Shown here: one piece after another, positions 28,320 through 36,492 of the stretch | Layout of the letters: each line of letters starts with the position of its first letter | Numbering within the stretch: the stretch's first letter is position 1 | The notes under the pieces: model-generated | The model's input: the letters and a program-made list of their open reading frames with translations, nothing else | What the model was told of the DNA's origin: nothing | The model's database searches: none | Origin: Acidipila sp. EB88 | Lineage (GTDB): Bacteria; Acidobacteriota; Terriglobia; Terriglobales; Acidobacteriaceae | Assembly (NCBI RefSeq): GCF_003858395.1 | Contig: NZ_QWEV01000005.1 | Span: 124,001-188,000 of the forward strand | Direction of reading: 5' to 3' | DNA length: 64,000 bases | Position numbers and translations under genes: made by a program

Positions 28320-29438
28320 ATGAGCTTTCACGATTACCTGGGCAACGAGCCAACGGTGCGCCTGCTGCGCGAAAGCCTCGCGGCCGGACGTCTGCCCCAC
28401 GCAATCCTGCTCGGCGGCCCGCGTGGCGTGGGCAAGTACACACTGGCCCTGATGGTGGCGCAGGCTGCGAACTGCCTCACGCCGCCCGCCGTCGAAGCAG
28501 ACCCGAATGGCCTTCCTGACTTCTGCGGGACCTGCACCAACTGCGTGCGGATCGCGGCGGCTGCGCCCCTGCGCGACCGCGTGGAAGAAGCCGTGGCTGC
28601 ACGTGAGGAGCTGCGCGATGCGGACAAGAAAGAAACCCGCATCCTGGTGCAGACCCACCCGGACGTGATCGTTGTGCCGCCTGACCCGCCGCAACTGCTC
28701 ATCAAGCTTGGCCAGGTGCGCACGGTCATCCGCGAGATCTATCGGATCCCCGCCGAGGCGCGCCGCTCCTTCTTCATCTTCACCAGCTCCTCATTCATGA
28801 AGGAGGCCGCCAACTCGCTGCTCAAGGTGCTCGAAGAACCGCCGGCTCACGCCACGATCATGCTGCTCTCCGACAACCCCATGGAGCTGTTACCGACGAT
28901 CCGCTCGCGCACCGCCGCGTTCACGCTGGGGGCGCTTCCCGCGGAAACCGTGGAGGCGCTTCTGGCCGCGCGCAGGCCGGAGTGGAAGCCCGCGCAGCGT
29001 GCCCTGGTAGCCCGGCTCAGCGAGGGCGCTCCCGGAGCGGCACTCGCGTTCAACCTGCCGGCGTACGAGGAAAGCCGCACTGCCGCATTGCTGGTTGTTC
29101 GTGGCGCCTTGCGGGAGACAGATTACAGCGCGCTGTTCCGGATGACGGAAGCCTTTCGCGCGGGCGCCGAAGGCCAGCAGAAAACCAGTGCGCTCCTGCG
29201 CGCGTTGCGCAGCCTCCTGCGTGACCTCATGCTCATCCATGCCGGGCAAAGTGCCTTGTTGCGCAATCTTGATATCGCCCGCGAGCTCACCACGCTTGCC
29301 GAAGCGATCACCTTCCCGTGGCTCGAACGGGCGGTGCGCAGCGTGGATGAAGTGGAGACTGGCATGCGCCGCAACCTGCTGCGCTCCCTGTCGCTCGACG
29401 CGATGGCAGGCGCGCTGGCGCAGTCAACTCCTTCCTGA
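28320..29438 (+). CDS. holB: DNA polymerase III delta' subunit
   Basis: Clamp-loader subunit of the replicative polymerase, 372 residues. The AAA+ fold has a P-loop-like GGPRGVGKYTL, a zinc-binding segment (FCGTCTNC), the SLLKVLEEPPAHATIMLLS block and the sensor-like TIRSRTAAF. An insertion of about 35 residues, Glu/Arg-rich, between the zinc site and the QTHPDVIVV block is longer than in E. coli. It begins 59 nt after the transglutaminase gene without a clear Shine-Dalgarno; a weak -10-like TACCCT lies 6 nt before the ATG. Confidence 0.88.
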   Translation: MSFHDYLGNEPTVRLLRESLAAGRLPHAILLGGPRGVGKYTLALMVAQAANCLTPPAVEADPNGLPDFCGTCTNCVRIAAAAPLRDRVEEAVAAREELRDADKKETRILVQTHPDVIVVPPDPPQLLIKLGQVRTVIREIYRIPAEARRSFFIFTSSSFMKEAANSLLKVLEEPPAHATIMLLSDNPMELLPTIRSRTAAFTLGALPAETVEALLAARRPEWKPAQRALVARLSEGAPGAALAFNLPAYEESRTAALLVVRGALRETDYSALFRMTEAFRAGAEGQQKTSALLRALRSLLRDLMLIHAGQSALLRNLDIARELTTLAEAITFPWLERAVRSVDEVETGMRRNLLRSLSLDAMAGALAQSTPS

Positions 29439-29640
29439 TAGGAGCTGCAGCCGCCGTGCGCGGCACGGCGAGACTGTTACTCGCGTAATCGATCCCCCGC
29501 GTGAGCAGAGGCTTTGACTTTGCCTGCACGCAAGAACCTCAGCTAGGATGAGGCAAGTTTTCCCAACTGATCTCTGACCTGAACGCGGATGAGCAACAGC
29601 CATCCTCCGCATCCCGGACGAGGCCTCCGCGAAAGGACGT

Positions 29641-30138
29641 ATGCCGATGGCGCAAGCGCCAAAGCTTTTCGATGTGTCTGCGGCAGCAGCGAAGCGCCCA
29701 GTATTTGTCCGTTCTTCCACAGGAGGCGGTCCGCTGTCGGCTGCACCGTTGAGCCCCGTTGCGGCTCCCCCGCCAGCCGCGGAGCTCCAGCCGATCGATG
29801 CCGGCCCACGCAAGCTGGTGCGTCCGCGCCTGCCGGAAAACACCATGCTTGTGGTGCCGCCACGCCGGCTCCGCGGGCCGTCGCCTCTTGTTCGCCACGC
29901 CGCATCGGCCAGCCCGGCGCGTCCCTCGGCAGCCGCCGCCAGTCACGCCGAGGCACTGTACTTCCAGAAACAGATCCAGGCGCAGACCAGGATGGTGTTT
30001 GTGCTCGAGGACGGAGAACAGATCCAGGGCGTGGTGGAGTGGTTCGATCAGCACTCCATCAAGATCCGTAACCACACTCGTACCCTGATTTTTAAACGGA
30101 CCATCAAGTACCTGTACAAAGCCGGCGAAGACTCCTAG
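29641..30138 (+). CDS. Hfq-like Sm-fold RNA-binding protein with long N-terminal extension
   Basis: The C-terminal 60 residues (about 104-160) form an Sm/Hfq domain: EALYFQKQIQAQTRMVFVLE opens it, then DGEQIQGVVEWFDQHSI gives Sm1-like strands and IFKRTIKYLY the Sm2 region. The usual Hfq YKH is FKR here. The first 100 residues are Pro/Ala/Arg-rich and probably disordered, which is unusual for Hfq (normally about 70-100 residues in all). AAAGGA precedes the ATG at 29641. A second Hfq-like gene sits at 47859-48233. It is expected to bind small RNAs or mRNAs; whether it hexamerises is unknown. It stands alone between holB and a strong terminator. Confidence 0.78.
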   Translation: MPMAQAPKLFDVSAAAAKRPVFVRSSTGGGPLSAAPLSPVAAPPPAAELQPIDAGPRKLVRPRLPENTMLVVPPRRLRGPSPLVRHAASASPARPSAAAASHAEALYFQKQIQAQTRMVFVLEDGEQIQGVVEWFDQHSIKIRNHTRTLIFKRTIKYLYKAGEDS

Positions 30139-30141
30139 CCA

Positions 30142-30171
30142 GCAGGAAGGCGGCAACCTACGCCTTCCTGC
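30142..30171. terminator. Hairpin terminator after the Hfq-like gene
   Basis: GCAGGAAGGCG pairs perfectly with CGCCTTCCTGC around an 8-nt loop, starting 4 nt after the stop codon. It may also end the convergent Sua5 gene (stop at 30230). No T-run. Confidence 0.7.
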
Positions 30172-30229
30172 GCCTCCGAAGCCACTGCAAAGCCATGCCC
30201 GGACGAATGGGAACCATCGTGGAAATGCT

Positions 30230-31315
30230 CTATGCCTTGGGCATGGCAGCCTTGCGCAGCCGGTCGCACAAAGCCGATCCGAGGCCTTCTGCCGCTGGCA
30301 AAGCACACACAATGTGATCGACCCCGGCGTCATCGAGCCATCGCAGCCCCGCGAAAAGACTCTGCGCAAGCTCCGGTAGTTCCTGCCATCTGCCCCACGG
30401 AAATCGCACCAACGCCGATGGCAGCTGCGCTTGCTGCTCCGCTGTGAGCAGGCCCTCGGGAAGCATCAGCCCGACGCGGCCCGGCATGAGCGCGCGCACC
30501 TCCCGCACAATCTCCCACGCCTGCGCCGATTGCTCGGCGTCATAGTCCACCAGCACCACCCGCGCACGCGGTGCGTAGTGCCGCAGCCCTACGCCGGGCG
30601 ACGGCAACGCTTGTGGCTTTACAAGCTCTGTCCCCGGAACAGCCTGGTGCATGCGCACCCTCGGCCACACGGCCGCGAGCTGCTCCAGCGTGACGGCCCC
30701 CGGGCGGTACACGAGGCAGGGGTCCTCACAGGCGTCCACAACCGTCGATTCCAAACCATGCTCGGAAGCACCGCCATCCAGCACCGCATCGATCCGGCCA
30801 TCCAGGTCAGCAAGCACGTGCGCAGCCGACGTTGGACTGGTATGCCCGAACAGGTTGGCACTGGGCGCCGCAACGGGGCAGCCGGCAGCACGCAACAGTG
30901 CCTGCGCCACGGGGTGTCGCGGCATGCGAACACCCACACGAGCGCGCCCTGCGGTGACCAGGTCCGGCACCGCGGCGCTTCGCGGCAGCAGCAGCGTCAG
31001 GGGTCCAGGCCAGAACCGCTCGATCCACAGCCGTGCGGGCTCCGGCACCTCCGCCACGACGCTGTAGAGCATCTCCATATCCGCCACATGCACGATCAAC
31101 GGGTCCCACGTGGGCCGCTGCTTGGCAGCGAAGATCTTTTCCAAGGCGGCCACATCCCACGCGTTCGCACCCAGCCCGTACACGGTCTCGGTTGCAAAGG
31201 CCACAGTGGCGCCGGCACGCAACAGGGCGGCCGCCTCCGCAATCGCAGCACGGCTGCTGGCCGACCCCCAGGGGTCGGCCGGGTCCGCAAAAAGCCGCGC
31301 CGTCAACAAAGCCAT
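30230..31315 (-). CDS. Threonylcarbamoyl-AMP synthase (Sua5 type)
   Basis: Makes threonylcarbamoyl-adenylate from Thr, bicarbonate and ATP for t6A37 in tRNA. The YrdC domain is intact: AFATETVYGLGANAWD, KQRPTWDPLIVHV, FWPGPLTLLLPRS, VGVRMPRHPVAQALL, PVAAPSANLFGHTSPT and ESTVVDAC. A C-terminal Sua5 domain follows, after SPGVGLRHYAPRA, so it is the long form (361 residues). The ATG at 31315 was chosen because the N-terminal homology starts soon after and a -10-like CATAAT lies exactly 6 nt upstream; no Shine-Dalgarno is present, which suggests a leaderless transcript. It is divergent from the CYTH gene. Confidence 0.93.
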   Translation of the reverse strand: MALLTARLFADPADPWGSASSRAAIAEAAALLRAGATVAFATETVYGLGANAWDVAALEKIFAAKQRPTWDPLIVHVADMEMLYSVVAEVPEPARLWIERFWPGPLTLLLPRSAAVPDLVTAGRARVGVRMPRHPVAQALLRAAGCPVAAPSANLFGHTSPTSAAHVLADLDGRIDAVLDGGASEHGLESTVVDACEDPCLVYRPGAVTLEQLAAVWPRVRMHQAVPGTELVKPQALPSPGVGLRHYAPRARVVLVDYDAEQSAQAWEIVREVRALMPGRVGLMLPEGLLTAEQQAQLPSALVRFPWGRWQELPELAQSLFAGLRWLDDAGVDHIVCALPAAEGLGSALCDRLRKAAMPKA

Positions 31316-31321
31316 GCCCCC

Positions 31322-31370
31322 ATTATGCCGCGCCCAGCCACGCCGGGTCCGCGTGCGCTCTTCGTATACT
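31322..31370. promoter_or_regulatory. Divergent leaderless-type promoters for the Sua5 and CYTH genes
   Basis: On the minus strand CATAAT occupies 31322-31327, 6 nt before the Sua5 ATG. On the plus strand TATACT occupies 31365-31370, 6 nt before the CYTH ATG at 31377. Both place the expected transcription start at or next to the start codon. No convincing -35 was seen on either side. Confidence 0.55.
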
Positions 31371-31376
31371 TGGTGC

Positions 31377-32009
31377 ATGGAGCATACGCGGCAAAGCAAC
31401 CAGCCCGACGCACCGCAGGGTGAGCACAAGAGCCCGGTCGAGATCGAGGTCAAGTTCCGGGTCGCGGACGTGAACACTCTGCAGCAACGCCTCACGGCGC
31501 TCGGTTTTCAGCAACAAACGCCGCGCACCTTTGAACACAACCTGCTGTTTGACACGCCCGATCACTCGCTGCGGGGCACGCGCTCCATCCTGCGCATCCG
31601 CCGCTACGGCGACCGCTGGGTGCTGACGCACAAGTGCCTGCCGCCCGACTTCGACCCCGCCGAACGTCTCAAGCACCGCCTCGAAACAGAAACCGTGATT
31701 GAGGATGGCATGGCGCTGGCCACAGTGTTCGAGCGGCTTGGCTACGTGGCTACGTTTGAATACGAAAAGTACCGCACGGAGTGGACCGACGGGACAGGCC
31801 ACTGCGTGATCGACGAAACCCCGATCGGCCTTTTTGCCGAACTCGAAGGCTCCGAATCGTGGATCGACCGGCAATGTTCAGCCCTGAGACTCGCACCGCA
31901 TGACCTTCTGACGCTGAGCTATGGCCGCCTGTTTGAAGCATGGAAGGAAGAAACAGGCAGCGCCGCCGCACAGCTTACGTTTGCCGAGTGCGGGACCAGC
32001 GCGGGCTAG
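31377..32009 (+). CDS. CYTH-domain protein (class IV adenylate cyclase / ThTPase-like)
   Basis: Triphosphate-tunnel enzyme of 210 residues. The ExExK signature is Glu22-Ile-Glu24-Val-Lys26 near the N-terminus, and the basic and acidic tunnel strands follow (NLLFDTPDHSLRGTRSILRIRR, WVLTHKC, EKYRTEW, VIDETPIGLFAELEG). The family hydrolyses triphosphates or, in CyaB-type members, makes cAMP; sequence alone cannot decide between them. The upstream in-frame extension to 31110 runs antisense through the Sua5 gene and is rejected. ATG 31377 lacks a Shine-Dalgarno but has TATACT 6 nt upstream. Confidence 0.88.
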   Translation: MEHTRQSNQPDAPQGEHKSPVEIEVKFRVADVNTLQQRLTALGFQQQTPRTFEHNLLFDTPDHSLRGTRSILRIRRYGDRWVLTHKCLPPDFDPAERLKHRLETETVIEDGMALATVFERLGYVATFEYEKYRTEWTDGTGHCVIDETPIGLFAELEGSESWIDRQCSALRLAPHDLLTLSYGRLFEAWKEETGSAAAQLTFAECGTSAG

Positions 32010-32031
32010 CCACCGCCGCTTCTATGCGCGC

Positions 32032-33072
32032 TTATTTCTGCGCCAGGAACTGATCGATCACCGGCGAGATCGTGTTGATCTCGCAGCCTGGCGCCATGTG
32101 ACCGCAGTCCGACTGCAGCACTACCGTCTGCGCATGGATGAGCTTCGCAAAGCTGAGCGCCGGGATCGGATTCACCATGTGGTCCTGCTGCGCATTGATG
32201 ATCAGCATTTTCGCCTGCACCAGTCGGGCCACGCCGAAGATATCGCCTCCATGCGCGATGTCCTGCGAGAGCACGGCCTGTAACTGCCGCAGGTAGTCAT
32301 TCGCATCGGTGCCGGTGTGCATCTCTGTTCCCGTGTGCCGCAGGTATTCCGGGAACTGCTCGCGCGTCGTATGGTCCACGCGAAACTCCGGCGACGACAG
32401 GTTCATCTGGTGCAGGTACGAAACAAGCGGCAGCGCCGGGTTAGCCTTGTAACGGCCGCTCATGTACGCGCGATCGCTCTCAAGTGCTTCCTTCTCCGCG
32501 GACCACACCAGCAGGTCGTACGACGTAAGCTGCGGCGAGCCAACGATGGAAACGGCGCGATCCATCATGGCAGGCGCATCCACCGCCCACTCAAAGCACT
32601 GCATGCCGCCCATCGACTCGCCCACCACGGCCCGCAGATGCGCGAGGTGCAGCGTGTCTCGCACGAGACGCTGTTGCGCACGCACCATGTCGCGTATGGT
32701 GAACACAGGAAACGCCGTGCCATGCTGCGCCTTACTGTTGGAAGGCGAGGACGACACCCCGTTGCCAAATGGATCCACCACGATCACAAAGAACTTGCTG
32801 GTGTCGACGAAATGCCCCGGGCCCGGCGCAACCAGCGCGCCCACGTCGCCGCTGCGCCCCGTAAACCACATGGGAAACAGCACGGCATTATCGCGCGCCG
32901 CATCCAGAGTTCCAAAGGTGCGGTAGCCAAGGCGGCAGCTTTCGATCGTTGCGCCACTCTCGAGCATGCACGCGCCCAGCTCGGCGTACTGCACCGGCGG
33001 CATCTGCTGCGCGTGCGCGGCGCTGCCTGCAAGCAGCAGCGCCGCCCAGAGCACGCCGCACCGCTGCCTCAT
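32032..33072 (-). CDS. Exported MetX-like alpha/beta-hydrolase
   Basis: Alpha/beta-hydrolase of the homoserine O-acetyltransferase (MetX) family, 346 residues, with a Sec signal peptide (MRQRCGVLWAALLLAGSAAHAQQ). The nucleophile is Ser153 in VVGESMGGMQCFEW; the Asp and His are in INAQQDHMVNP and SDCGHMAPG. True MetX is cytoplasmic, so export argues for a different role, such as an esterase or hydrolase in the periplasm. The ATG overlaps the glyS stop by 4 nt (ATGA), so it is cotranslated at the end of the glyQ-glyS operon, an odd association. Confidence 0.86.
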   Translation of the reverse strand: MRQRCGVLWAALLLAGSAAHAQQMPPVQYAELGACMLESGATIESCRLGYRTFGTLDAARDNAVLFPMWFTGRSGDVGALVAPGPGHFVDTSKFFVIVVDPFGNGVSSSPSNSKAQHGTAFPVFTIRDMVRAQQRLVRDTLHLAHLRAVVGESMGGMQCFEWAVDAPAMMDRAVSIVGSPQLTSYDLLVWSAEKEALESDRAYMSGRYKANPALPLVSYLHQMNLSSPEFRVDHTTREQFPEYLRHTGTEMHTGTDANDYLRQLQAVLSQDIAHGGDIFGVARLVQAKMLIINAQQDHMVNPIPALSFAKLIHAQTVVLQSDCGHMAPGCEINTISPVIDQFLAQK

Positions 33073-35225
33073 GCGGTGGCTCCGCCCGCCGCGCCCGAAC
33101 TTGCAACTGCCGCAGTAGCTGACTCCGCTGCCGGGCTCAACTCGGAGAAGTCGGCAATGCGGCCCAGTTCGTGCACGATGCGATCCAGCAGGCGCAGGCG
33201 GTTGCCGCGAAGCGCCGCGTCCTCCACCAGCACCATGCACTCTTCAAAAAAGCGATCCACCGGCACACGCAGGGTCGCGATGGCTTCCAGCGCTCCGCCG
33301 TAATTGCGCTCCGCGCGAAAGCGCTCCGCTATGGGCAGCAGCGTCTCCACTGCCTGCCACAGGTCCTGCTCGGCCGCTTCCAGCAGGTGCTCCCGGGTGA
33401 CTTCATCCGCCAGGGCAAGCTGCTTCTCCGCGGCCTGCCGAAGGATGTTTTTGGACCGCTTCCATGCCGCCGCGATGGCAGCGAGATCCTCGGTGCCGCG
33501 CACCTGCGCCAGCGCCTCGGCGCGCGCCTGCGCGTCGGCCACGCTCTCACTCTCCGCGGCAAGCACGGCACTCACCACGTCCGCCGGTAGCTGGATGGTC
33601 TCGCGCAGGTAGTAACTCAGGCGCTCCACAAGGAAGCCATGCACAGCAGTCACGCCCTGCGCATCCGTCTGCGCGGCCTGGAGGATCTCGCCAAGCCCGA
33701 GCGGCAGGCCCGAGTGAGCCAGGATCTTGATCACCGCGTTGGCCGCGCGCCGCAGCGCATATGGGTCGCGCGAGCCGCTCGGCGCGAGGCCCAGCGCGAA
33801 CATGTCCACGATCGTGCCCACACGATCCGCAAGCCCCAGCAACTGCGCTTCCGCAGTGGGTGGCGCTGGGTCGCTCATGGACGCAGGCAGGTACTGCCAG
33901 TAAATGGCTTCCGCGGCCAGGCGGCCCGTGCTCGAGCCATCCGCGTGCCGCAGGTACAGCCCGCCCACGATGCCCTGCAGCTCGGTGAACTCCTTGACCA
34001 GCTCGGTGGTGAGGTCGACCTTGCTGAGCCGCACCGCCAGCGCCAGCGCAGCCTGGTCCACCGCGACCCCTCGGCGCGCCGCCAGCGTGGCAAGCCGATC
34101 GGCGATCGCCGCGGTCCGCCCGGTTTTCTGCGCGTAGTTGCCGAGGTCCTTGTGAAACGTCACCTTCTCCAGCAGGGCGACGCGTTCCACCATGGGTATC
34201 TTCTGGTCGAAGTCCCAGAAGAACTGCGCGTCGTTGAAGCGGGCCCGCAGCACGCGCTCGTTGCCGGTGCGGATGGTGCTCTCACCACGTTCGTCGGTTT
34301 CGGTGTTCAGCACCGTGAGAAAGTGCGGCAGCAGCGTGTGCCCTGCATCCTCCACGGCGAAGTATTTCTGGTGATCGCGCATCACGGTCACCAGCACTTC
34401 CTCGGGCAACGCCAGGTAGCGTGGCTCAAAGCTGCCAAGCACCACCGAAGGCCACTCCGTCAGGTGACACACCGTGTCGACCAGCGCAACGTCTTCGCGC
34501 CAGCGTGCGTTTGGCACCGTGCGGCATACGCGATCCAGCGCCTTGCGGATCGTGTGCCGCCGCGCTTCCACGTCCACCATCACCCGGGCCGCCAGCAACG
34601 CCTCGCGGTAGCCGGTCGGGCTTCCGAGCACAACCGGCGCTGCGCCATGCAGCACACGGTGCCCGCGCGACACATTCGCGGCCGTGACACCGGCAAACTC
34701 CACCGGCACGATCGACTCATCCAGCAGCGCTACCAGCCACTTCACCGGGCGCACAAAGCGCTCCGGCTTGCCCGGCCGCCAGTACATGGGCTTGGGCCAG
34801 TTCAGCGCCGCCAGCTCCTTTGGCAGCTGCTCCAGCAGGATCTGCGCCGCCGCGCGCCCGGGCCGCGCCACCGTGGCGCTGCAGTACTCGCCCTTGGGCG
34901 TGGCCAGCGGCACAAGCTGCTCGACCCCAACGCCGGCCTTCTTCGCAAACGCCTGGGCTGCCGGCGTCGGCACGCCACCCTTGAACGCGATCGCCCAGGC
35001 CGGTCCCGTCAGTCGCTCCTCGGTGTCCGCCTGTTGCGCCGCCACTCCTTGCACCAGCACCGCCAGCCGTCGCGGCGTGGAGTAGGTGGTGACCACTGCC
35101 CCGGCAGCGAGCAGGCGTTCCCGCTCCAGCAGCGTCGAGACGCGTGTACCGAGCTCAGCCTGCGCTGCCGCCAGCATCCGCGCCGGCACTTCTTCCAAAC
35201 CAACTTCAAGCAAAAAATCAGCCAT
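33069..35225 (-). CDS. glyS: Glycyl-tRNA synthetase beta subunit
   Basis: Tetrameric (alpha2-beta2) bacterial GlyRS; the beta subunit carries tRNA-binding and HD-like domains. 718 residues from ATG 35225 (MADFLLEVGLEEVPARMLAA, the canonical beginning). Blocks such as VVTTYSTPRRLAVLV, RFVRPVKWLVALLD, HQKYFAVED and RDPYALRRAANAVIKIL are typical. The C-terminal DALR-like region ends with an Ala/Ser/Gly tail. It starts 4 nt after the glyQ stop and overlaps the MetX-like gene. Confidence 0.96.
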   Translation of the reverse strand: MADFLLEVGLEEVPARMLAAAQAELGTRVSTLLERERLLAAGAVVTTYSTPRRLAVLVQGVAAQQADTEERLTGPAWAIAFKGGVPTPAAQAFAKKAGVGVEQLVPLATPKGEYCSATVARPGRAAAQILLEQLPKELAALNWPKPMYWRPGKPERFVRPVKWLVALLDESIVPVEFAGVTAANVSRGHRVLHGAAPVVLGSPTGYREALLAARVMVDVEARRHTIRKALDRVCRTVPNARWREDVALVDTVCHLTEWPSVVLGSFEPRYLALPEEVLVTVMRDHQKYFAVEDAGHTLLPHFLTVLNTETDERGESTIRTGNERVLRARFNDAQFFWDFDQKIPMVERVALLEKVTFHKDLGNYAQKTGRTAAIADRLATLAARRGVAVDQAALALAVRLSKVDLTTELVKEFTELQGIVGGLYLRHADGSSTGRLAAEAIYWQYLPASMSDPAPPTAEAQLLGLADRVGTIVDMFALGLAPSGSRDPYALRRAANAVIKILAHSGLPLGLGEILQAAQTDAQGVTAVHGFLVERLSYYLRETIQLPADVVSAVLAAESESVADAQARAEALAQVRGTEDLAAIAAAWKRSKNILRQAAEKQLALADEVTREHLLEAAEQDLWQAVETLLPIAERFRAERNYGGALEAIATLRVPVDRFFEECMVLVEDAALRGNRLRLLDRIVHELGRIADFSELSPAAESATAAVASSGAAGGATA

Positions 35226-35229
35226 GTCC

Positions 35230-36270
35230 CTAGCTTCTCGTTTCCCGGGCCGCGCCCTGCATGGTAGCTGCGCCCTGTGCGGCATAGGCACGCGCCACAC
35301 CCACCACCAGCGCGCGAATCCTGGCCATCACGGCGACCCGCTCGGTCACCGAGATCGCGCCGCGCGCATCCAGGAGGTTGAACAGGTGCGAGCACTTCAA
35401 ACAGAGCTCGTAGGCGCCCAGCACCGGGAAGCGCCGCAGATCCAGCTCCTGCGCCGGCTTCGCTGTTTCTTCATTCAGCAGGCGCTCATGCTGCTTCGCG
35501 TGCGCGCCCGCAAGCTTCGACGCGTCCTGAAAGCTCCCCAGCAACGCCGAGCACTCCGCCTCGTACAGCCGCAGGTGCTCCCACAGCTTGTCCACCTCGG
35601 CCGCCTCGAAGGAGTACACGGAAAGCTGCAGCTCCTCTTCGAGGCGCATGTCGCCATACGTCACCACCGCACCGGTTTCCGGGTCGCGCGCCCACACGAT
35701 GTCGTAGATCGAGTCCACCCCTTGCAGAAACGCCGCAATGCGCTCCAGCCCGTAGGTGATCTCGCCCGAGATCGGGTCCAGGTCCATGCCGCCGCACTGC
35801 TGGAAGTAGGTGAACTGCGTCACCTCCAGGCCGTCCAGCATCACCTGCCAGCCCACGCCCCAGGCGCCGCCCACCGGCCACTCCCAGTTGTCTTCCTCGA
35901 ACTTCAGATCGTGTTCCGCCAAGTCGATGCCGATGGCCTCCAGCGAGCGCAGGTACAGCTCCTGCACGTCGGCCGGTGGCGGCTTCAGGATCACCTGGAA
36001 CTGTGTGTGCTTGTACAGGCGGTTGGGGTTCTCGCCGTATCGGCCGTCGGCCGGGCGCCGCGAGGGCTGCGCATAGGCAATGCGCACCGGCTTCGGTCCA
36101 AGCACCCTGAGAAAGGTCTCGGGCGACATCGTGCCCGCGCCCATCTCCATGTCAAAGGGCTGCTGCAGTACGCAGCCGCGCTCAGCCCAGAAGCTCTGGA
36201 GGCGAAAAAGAAGTTCCTGAAAGGTAAGCGGATAGAGCGCCGCCGGGGACTGGATTGCAGAAGAGGCCAC
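35230..36270 (-). CDS. glyQ: Glycyl-tRNA synthetase alpha subunit
   Basis: Catalytic class II subunit of bacterial alpha2-beta2 GlyRS, about 346 residues. The recognisable sequence runs from [20 protein letters not shown] through [16 protein letters not shown] and [19 protein letters not shown] to [20 protein letters not shown] and [12 protein letters not shown] start it at GTG 36270, with GGAAAG about 11 nt upstream, because homology begins around residue 10; GTG 36306 would add 12 residues. It heads the glyQ-glyS-hydrolase operon and is divergent from the TonB receptor. Confidence 0.96.
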   Translation of the reverse strand: MASSAIQSPAALYPLTFQELLFRLQSFWAERGCVLQQPFDMEMGAGTMSPETFLRVLGPKPVRIAYAQPSRRPADGRYGENPNRLYKHTQFQVILKPPPADVQELYLRSLEAIGIDLAEHDLKFEEDNWEWPVGGAWGVGWQVMLDGLEVTQFTYFQQCGGMDLDPISGEITYGLERIAAFLQGVDSIYDIVWARDPETGAVVTYGDMRLEEELQLSVYSFEAAEVDKLWEHLRLYEAECSALLGSFQDASKLAGAHAKQHERLLNEETAKPAQELDLRRFPVLGAYELCLKCSHLFNLLDARGAISVTERVAVMARIRALVVGVARAYAAQGAATMQGAARETRS

Positions 36271-36492
36271 TCGGGTGTCTTTCCAGGCAGATAGCGTCCG
36301 CCACACTGTGAAGTTTACCGGAGTGATGCGTGTGACGCCGATTGCCTCCTTGGAACCACCCGTCTCGTCGTATCCTCGCTGCTGCGCCGCCCATGACGAT
36401 TGTCATGGCGCTTCGATGACAACAGGCACTAGGGGCTGCAGTGCCCCGTCGAGCAGCATAGACAGGTAACCGCAGGCAGAACGAGGAACGGT

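Noticed and set aside
33639-35267. 542-codon plus-strand open frame opposite glyS
   Set aside because: Antisense shadow: Arg/His/Gln-rich with no motif, opposite a certain gene.
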